A stretch of 46,306 nt of DNA. Origin: Ramlibacter sp. (GTDB lineage: Bacteria > Pseudomonadota > Gammaproteobacteria > Burkholderiales > Burkholderiaceae_C). The translations under genes were made by a program, and so were the position numbers. Positions 42,563-46,306 of the stretch are shown here, piece by piece. The notes beneath the pieces were generated by a model. The model saw only the letters and a program-made list of their open reading frames with translations, was not told the origin of the DNA and did no database searches. How positions within the stretch are numbered: position 1 is the first letter of the stretch; each line of letters opens with the position of its first letter. The stretch lies in NCBI RefSeq assembly GCF_028292805.1, contig NZ_JAQGLS010000101.1, forward strand, positions 1 through 46,306, given 5' to 3'.

Positions 42563-42686
42563 TGCGAGGCGAACGTGATCGTGGCGGGCGCGCTGTACGG
42601 CAAAGGGCTACCCGTGGCCGACTTCATCGAGTCCACGCAAATAGACCGGTCGCCACGGGCTCGCCCGACATGTCCAGCAAGGGGTC

Positions 42687-42729
42687 GGCCGGCACCACGG
42701 GCGAACCGGGCCGGCACCACCGGCGAACC
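42687..42729. repeat. Short tandem repeat, two 21-bp units
   Basis: Two copies of GGCCGGCACCAC(G/C)GGCGAACC with one mismatch, starts 22 bp apart (42687-42707 and 42709-42729). They lie inside the decayed region next to the enoyl-CoA hydratase remnant and are probably slippage in non-coding sequence. Confidence 0.5.
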
Positions 42730-42768
42730 GACTTCCCAGTCGGCGGGCTTGCTTGGCGCCGCTCGCGG

Positions 42769-42990
42769 TGCCGTGACGGCGGCGGTCACCGCAGCCTTCA
42801 GGTTGGCTAGGGCCAGCGACGTGCGCCGGATGCGGGTGCGGCACTCCTGCTGGATCTCCGTGCCGTGCACTGCGCTGGAGGATTGCCACTGCATGTCGCG
42901 GATGTCCCCGCCGGAGGAGAAGGCGCTCACGGCGCCGGCGAAGAGGACCGTGGGCGCCGCGGCCGGGGTGGATGCGCTCGTGCTGCCGCA
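42769..42990 (-). pseudogene. Decayed enoyl-CoA hydratase/isomerase fragment
   Basis: On the minus strand a short open segment reads VLFAGAVSAFSSGGDIRDMQ, then EIQQECRTRIRRTSLALANLK, then AAVTAAVTA. This is the first oxyanion-loop region of a crotonase (AFSSGGDIRDM) and the following helix up to the AAVNGP strand. The N-terminal strand, the second loop and the whole C-terminal half are missing, and the downstream frame loses similarity. It differs from the intact crotonase at 30116 (CAGMDLKEA), so it is not a copy of it. The 42563-43062 stretch otherwise holds no recognisable gene. Confidence 0.7.
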
Positions 42991-43031
42991 GCCTCGGCTG
43001 GCGCCAAAGGTTCCGCAGCGTGGAGAACCCC

Positions 43032-43037
43032 TATAAT
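43032..43037 (+). promoter_or_regulatory. Orphan TATAAT, probably of a lost tRNA gene
   Basis: GAGAACCCC-TATAAT-GCC resembles strong stable-RNA promoters of this group, from memory. It points to the truncated tRNA end at 43066. The matching -35 region (TTCCGC near 43011, only a 15-bp spacer) is poor, as expected if it has decayed. Confidence 0.4.
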
Positions 43038-43065
43038 GCCTCATGACTGCAGACCTGATTTTTTA

Positions 43066-43089
43066 GTTCAAGTCCAACCGCGCCTACCA
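43066..43089 (+). repeat. Truncated copy of the tRNA-Val 3' end (possible attachment-site duplicate)
   Basis: GTTCAAGTCCAACCGCGCCT plus ACCA matches the last 24 nt of tRNA-Val (22528-22551) at 22 of 24 positions. The match covers the T-loop, T-stem 3' side, acceptor 3' strand and CCA. The 5' two thirds of a tRNA is absent. It marks the right edge of the catabolic block in direct orientation with the intact gene. Confidence 0.75.
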
Positions 43090-43207
43090 GTTTCTCGTTC
43101 CGCATCCCAGCCCGTAAGGGTTATACCCCGGGCTTGCGGCCGAGCTCCTCCCTAGAATCTGCTGCTATGCAATAGCGGGCTGCTCGCCCGTGCGAGGAGC
43201 TTCGTTC

Positions 43208-43744
43208 GTGACCAGCAAGAAGACCAATGCCGGCACCAAGCCGGCGCAGCGGGTGATCAAGAAGTACCCGAATCGCCGGCTGTACGACACCAACACCTCC
43301 ACCTACATCACGCTGGCCGAAGTCAAGCAACTGGTGCTGGACACCGAGTCGTTCATCGTTCGCGATGCCAAGACCAACGAAGACCTGACCCGCGCCATCC
43401 TGCTTCAGATCATCCTGGAGGAGGAAGCGGGCGGCGCGCCGATGTTCAGCGAGGCGGCCCTGGTCAACATCATCCGCTTCTACGGCCATGCGATGCAGGG
43501 CTTCATGGGCAACTACCTCGAAAAGAACGTGCAGGCGATCACCGACATGCAGGCCCAGATGGCGCAGCAGTCGCAGACGCTCACGCCCGAGGCCTGGACC
43601 AAGTTCGTGAGCATGCAGAACCCCATGATGCAAGGGCTGATGGGCAACTACACCGAGCAGTCCCGGACCATGTTCGAGCAGATGCAGGAGCAGATGCAAA
43701 AACAGACCGAGCAGATGCTCGGCGCACTCGGGATCAAGAAATAA
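43208..43744 (+). CDS. phaR: Polyhydroxyalkanoate synthesis repressor
   Basis: A 178-residue regulator that binds DNA and PHA granules and represses phasin genes until polymer builds up. The start is GTG 43208 ([12 protein letters not shown]), 8 nt after GAGGAG at 43194-43199; a GTG at 43190 is less likely because it precedes that ribosome site. The N-terminal DNA-binding domain is [20 protein letters not shown] and onward (about 15-75). The accumulation-regulator domain follows (about 80-120, [21 protein letters not shown]). The C-terminus is Gln/Met-rich and probably a coiled coil. Confidence 0.95.
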   Translation: MTSKKTNAGTKPAQRVIKKYPNRRLYDTNTSTYITLAEVKQLVLDTESFIVRDAKTNEDLTRAILLQIILEEEAGGAPMFSEAALVNIIRFYGHAMQGFMGNYLEKNVQAITDMQAQMAQQSQTLTPEAWTKFVSMQNPMMQGLMGNYTEQSRTMFEQMQEQMQKQTEQMLGALGIKK

Positions 43745-43773
43745 GTCTTTCAGATACTGGGACAATACGGGGG

Positions 43774-45162
43774 ATGAGCGTCCTTGCTGCCCCCCAACCC
43801 ATCACCGCCACCCCCAAGGTCGGCTTCGTCAGCCTCGGCTGCCCGAAGGCGCTGACCGACTCCGAACTGATCCTCACCCAGCTCAGCGCGGAGGGCTACG
43901 CCACCTCCAAGACCTTCGAGGGCGCCGACCTCGTGATCGTCAACACCTGCGGCTTCATCGATGACGCCGTGCGGGAAAGCCTGGACACCATCGGCGAGGC
44001 GCTGGCCGCCAACGGCCGCGTCATCGTCACCGGCTGCCTGGGCGCGCGCACCGGCGACAGCGGCGGCAACATGGTGCGCCAGATGCATCCCTCGGTGCTG
44101 GCCGTCACCGGCCCGCACGCCACCCAGGAGGTGATGGACGCGGTGCACCTGCACCTGCCCAAGCCGCACGACCCGTTCGTCGACCTGGTGCCAGCCATGG
44201 GCATCAAGCTGACGCCCAGGCATTACGCCTACCTGAAGATCAGCGAAGGCTGCAACCATCGCTGCACCTTTTGCATCATCCCTTCGATGCGCGGCGACCT
44301 GGTCAGCCGCCCGGTGGGCGACGTGCTCAAGGAAGCGCGCGCGCTGTTCGAAGGCGGCGTCAAGGAGCTGCTGGTGGTCAGCCAGGACACCTCGGCCTAC
44401 GGCGTTGACGTCAAGTACCGCACCGGCTTCTTCGACGGCCGGCCGGTGCGCACCCGCATGCTGGACCTGGTGCAGGCGCTGGGCGAGCTGGCCGAGCCGC
44501 ACGGCGCCTGGGTCAGGCTGCACTACGTGTACCCGTACCCGCACGTGGATGAGGTGATTCCGCTGATGGCGCAGGGCCGGGTGCTGCCTTACCTGGATGT
44601 GCCGTTCCAGCACAGCCACCCTGACGTGCTGCGCCGGATGAAGCGTCCCGCCTCGGGCGAGCGCAACCTCGAGCGCATCGCGCGCTGGCGCGAGATGTGT
44701 CCCGAGCTGGTTGTGCGCAGCACCTTCATCGCCGGCTTCCCGGGCGAGACGGAAGAAGAGTTCCAGCACCTGCTGGACTTCGTGCGCGAGGCCCAGATCG
44801 ACCGCGCCGGCTGCTTTGCCTACAGCCCGGTGACGGGCGCCGCCGCCAACGAACTGCCGGGCGCGCTGCCGGCGGAACTGCGGGAAGAGCGGCGCGCCCG
44901 CTTCATGGCGGTGGCCGAGCAGGTGTCGGCCGAGCGGCTGCGCCGGCGCATCGGCGCCACCATGCAGGTGCTGGTGGATTCGGCACCGGCGCTGGGCCGC
45001 AAGGGTGGAGTCGGGCGGTCGTACGCGGACGCCCCGGAAATCGACGGCATCGTCCGTCTGCTTGCGCCACGCAAGTTGAGCAAGCGCCTCGCCGTCGGCG
45101 AGTTCACGCAAGCCCGCATCGTCAGCACGGATGGCCACGATCTCGTGGCCGAGCCGATCTGA
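43774..45162 (+). CDS. rimO: Ribosomal protein S12 methylthiotransferase
   Basis: Radical-SAM enzyme that adds a methylthio group to an Asp of ribosomal protein S12. It has 462 residues. The N-terminal MTTase domain (about 14-130) carries three cluster Cys: [17 protein letters not shown] and TGCLG. The radical-SAM domain has [15 protein letters not shown] (about 162-176). A C-terminal TRAM domain ends the chain. [12 protein letters not shown] and the TRAM composition favour RimO over MiaB. It is 29 bp downstream of phaR. The 45219-45245 hairpin should end its transcript. Confidence 0.96.
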   Translation: MSVLAAPQPITATPKVGFVSLGCPKALTDSELILTQLSAEGYATSKTFEGADLVIVNTCGFIDDAVRESLDTIGEALAANGRVIVTGCLGARTGDSGGNMVRQMHPSVLAVTGPHATQEVMDAVHLHLPKPHDPFVDLVPAMGIKLTPRHYAYLKISEGCNHRCTFCIIPSMRGDLVSRPVGDVLKEARALFEGGVKELLVVSQDTSAYGVDVKYRTGFFDGRPVRTRMLDLVQALGELAEPHGAWVRLHYVYPYPHVDEVIPLMAQGRVLPYLDVPFQHSHPDVLRRMKRPASGERNLERIARWREMCPELVVRSTFIAGFPGETEEEFQHLLDFVREAQIDRAGCFAYSPVTGAAANELPGALPAELREERRARFMAVAEQVSAERLRRRIGATMQVLVDSAPALGRKGGVGRSYADAPEIDGIVRLLAPRKLSKRLAVGEFTQARIVSTDGHDLVAEPI

Positions 45163-45182
45163 GCGGGCTCCAGGCTTCGAGC

Positions 45183-45245
45183 GCAGCCATCGGCTGCGGC
45201 CACGCGACCGCGAAAATGACGAAGCCGGCGTTGCCGGCTTCGTTT
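45183..45245 (+). terminator. rimO terminator region
   Basis: GCAGCC-atc-GGCTGC at 45183-45197 is followed by a perfect 11-bp stem ACGAAGCCGGC-gtt-GCCGGCTTCGT at 45219-45243, ending in TTT. The second hairpin has the shape of an intrinsic terminator, although the T-run is short. Confidence 0.65.
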
Positions 45246-45252
45246 GGAACGC

Positions 45253-45315
45253 TGCCGGCATTGCCGGCTTGCGTTGTTCTCTCGCGGAAACAACAAAGCC
45301 GGCAAAGCCGGCCTT
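45253..45315 (-). terminator. GCCGGC hairpins, terminator of tRNA-Leu
   Basis: Further GCCGGC pairs lie at 45253-45268 and 45298-45312. On the minus strand GGCCGGC-TTT-GCCGGC-TTTGTTGTTT follows the tRNA-Leu 3' end by about 20 nt and should end that transcript. With the rimO terminator this puts six GCCGGC words in about 95 bp. Confidence 0.55.
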
Positions 45316-45332
45316 ATCATCTCGTCATGAGT

Positions 45333-45417
<85 letters not shown>

Positions 45418-45436
45418 ATTTCAGGAAAGAAACGCA

Positions 45437-46306
45437 TTGTATAACAAAAGCACAGACCCTTCTCCCACCGGAATCCTCGATGAAATCGAGGGCGCGATCC
45501 AGGGCCACCGCGATGGCCACGGCTACGTCGCGCGCGACGACGGCGGCCCCGATATCTATCTTCCGCCCAACGAAATGCGGGCCGTCCTGCACCGCGACCG
45601 GGTGCGCGCGCGCATCGTGCGGCAAGACCGCAAGGGCCGCCCTGAAGGCCGAGTCGTCGAGATCATCGAGCGCCCGCCGCATCCAATCATCGGCCGGCTG
45701 CTGCACGAAAGCGGCGTCTGGCTGGTGGCGCCGGAAGACAAGCGCTACGGCCAGGACGTCCTGATCCCCAAGGGGGCGACCGGGCTGGCCAAGGCCGGCC
45801 AGGTGGTGGTGGTCGAACTGACCGAGCCGCCCAGCCTGTACGGGCAGCCGGTCGGCCGCATCAAGGAAGTGCTGGGCGAGATCGACGATCCCGGCATGGA
45901 AATCGAGATCGCGGTGCGCAAGTACGGCGTGCCGCACGAGTTCTCCGACGCCTGCATCGCGCAGGCCCGTTCGCTGCCCGACAAGGTGCGGCCGCAGGAC
46001 AAGGAAAATCGGGTCGACCTCACTGATGTGCCGCTCGTAACCATCGACGGCGAGGACGCGCGCGACTTCGACGACGCGGTCTATTGCGAGCCGGCCAAGG
46101 TCGGCCGCGCCAAGGGCTGGCGGCTGCTGGTGGCCATTGCCGACGTCAGCAATTACGTGGAAACCGGCAACGCGCTGGTCATCGACGCCTACGAGCGCGC
46201 CACCAGCGTCTACTTCCCGCGCCGGGTCATCCCTATGCTGCCGGAGAAGCTATCGAACGGGCTGTGCTCGCTCAACCCGGAGGTCGAGCGGCTTTGCATG
46301 GTTGCG
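45437..46306 (+). CDS. rnr: Ribonuclease R, 3' truncated by window end
   Basis: The first 290 codons of a 3'-5' exoribonuclease that degrades structured RNA. The frame has no ATG or GTG before the first domain. TTG 45437 (read LYNKSTDPSPTGILDEIEG), 6 nt after AGGAAAGA, is the only standard start with a good ribosome site, so I use it. Cold-shock domains follow: GAIQGHRDGHGYVARDDG and DIYLPPNEMRAVLHRDRV, then RPIIG-like PIIGRLLHESGVWLVAPED. The catalytic RNB domain begins with VPLVTIDGEDARDFDDAVYCE, which holds the Mg-binding Asp cluster, and VAIADVSNYV. The N-terminal helix-turn-helix of E. coli RNase R is absent. Confidence 0.9.
   Translation, partial: MYNKSTDPSPTGILDEIEGAIQGHRDGHGYVARDDGGPDIYLPPNEMRAVLHRDRVRARIVRQDRKGRPEGRVVEIIERPPHPIIGRLLHESGVWLVAPEDKRYGQDVLIPKGATGLAKAGQVVVVELTEPPSLYGQPVGRIKEVLGEIDDPGMEIEIAVRKYGVPHEFSDACIAQARSLPDKVRPQDKENRVDLTDVPLVTIDGEDARDFDDAVYCEPAKVGRAKGWRLLVAIADVSNYVETGNALVIDAYERATSVYFPRRVIPMLPEKLSNGLCSLNPEVERLCMVA

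Noticed and set aside
42559-42676. Remnant of a second gene (a MaoC-like or ligase-like tail) next to the crotonase fragment
   Set aside because: Short stretches such as RPVYLRGLDEVG and VDSMKSATG look suggestive but fall in different frames and match no family convincingly.

Overview
The window is very GC-rich chromosomal DNA from a betaproteobacterium, most likely a member of the Burkholderiales close to Comamonadaceae. The basis is the core genes and their order: mfd, ispD-ispF, an EnvZ/OmpR-like pair, relA followed by tRNA-Val(GAC), then phaR, rimO, tRNA-Leu(CAG) and rnr. Bug/TctC-type receptors, CaiB/BaiF CoA-transferases and a PHA-accumulation regulator are also typical of this group. 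No species call is possible without a search.

Positions 1-22307 are ordinary core and near-core genome: an M23 peptidase tail, two MFS carriers, an unknown protein, a universal stress protein, small membrane proteins (DUF2721 and a tandem DUF5985 pair), an FHA protein, phosphatidylserine synthase, SerB, Mfd, divergent ispD-ispF, a sensor kinase/response regulator pair, a SIMPL protein, a DAGK-like lipid kinase coupled to a metallophosphoesterase, an alpha/beta hydrolase and a monofunctional RelA. tRNA-Val(GAC) follows at 22475-22551.

Positions 22552-43062 differ in character. This is an accessory catabolic block of about 20 kb. It holds an AtuA-like protein with a separate AtuA-C-terminus-like partner, both subunits of a biotin-dependent acyl-CoA carboxylase, two tandem IclR regulators, an enoyl-CoA hydratase-like protein, two MaoC-fold proteins, two acyl-CoA dehydrogenases, a family III CoA-transferase, an alpha-methylacyl-CoA racemase, an acetyl-CoA hydrolase/CoA-transferase-like protein, an MmgE/PrpD protein, an alpha/beta hydrolase and two orphan periplasmic Bug receptors. 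Together these read as an uncharacterised route for a branched or terpenoid-like carboxylic acid: uptake, CoA transfer, epimerisation, dehydrogenation, carboxylation and hydration. There is no CoA ligase, thiolase or HMG-CoA lyase in the block.

Four promoters in the block carry the same candidate operator, two direct copies of AYGRAAYT exactly 20 bp apart. This predicts one regulon, probably run by one or both IclR proteins. One of these promoters places its -10 box 7 nt before the ATG, predicting a leaderless mRNA. The right edge of the block has a decayed enoyl-CoA hydratase gene and a 24-bp near-copy of the tRNA-Val 3' end (43066-43089), so the block may have entered at a tRNA locus. No integrase is recognisable.

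Positions 43090-46306 return to core genes: phaR, rimO, a cluster of GCCGGC hairpins, tRNA-Leu(CAG) on the minus strand, and the first 290 codons of rnr, which appears to start at TTG and runs off the window.
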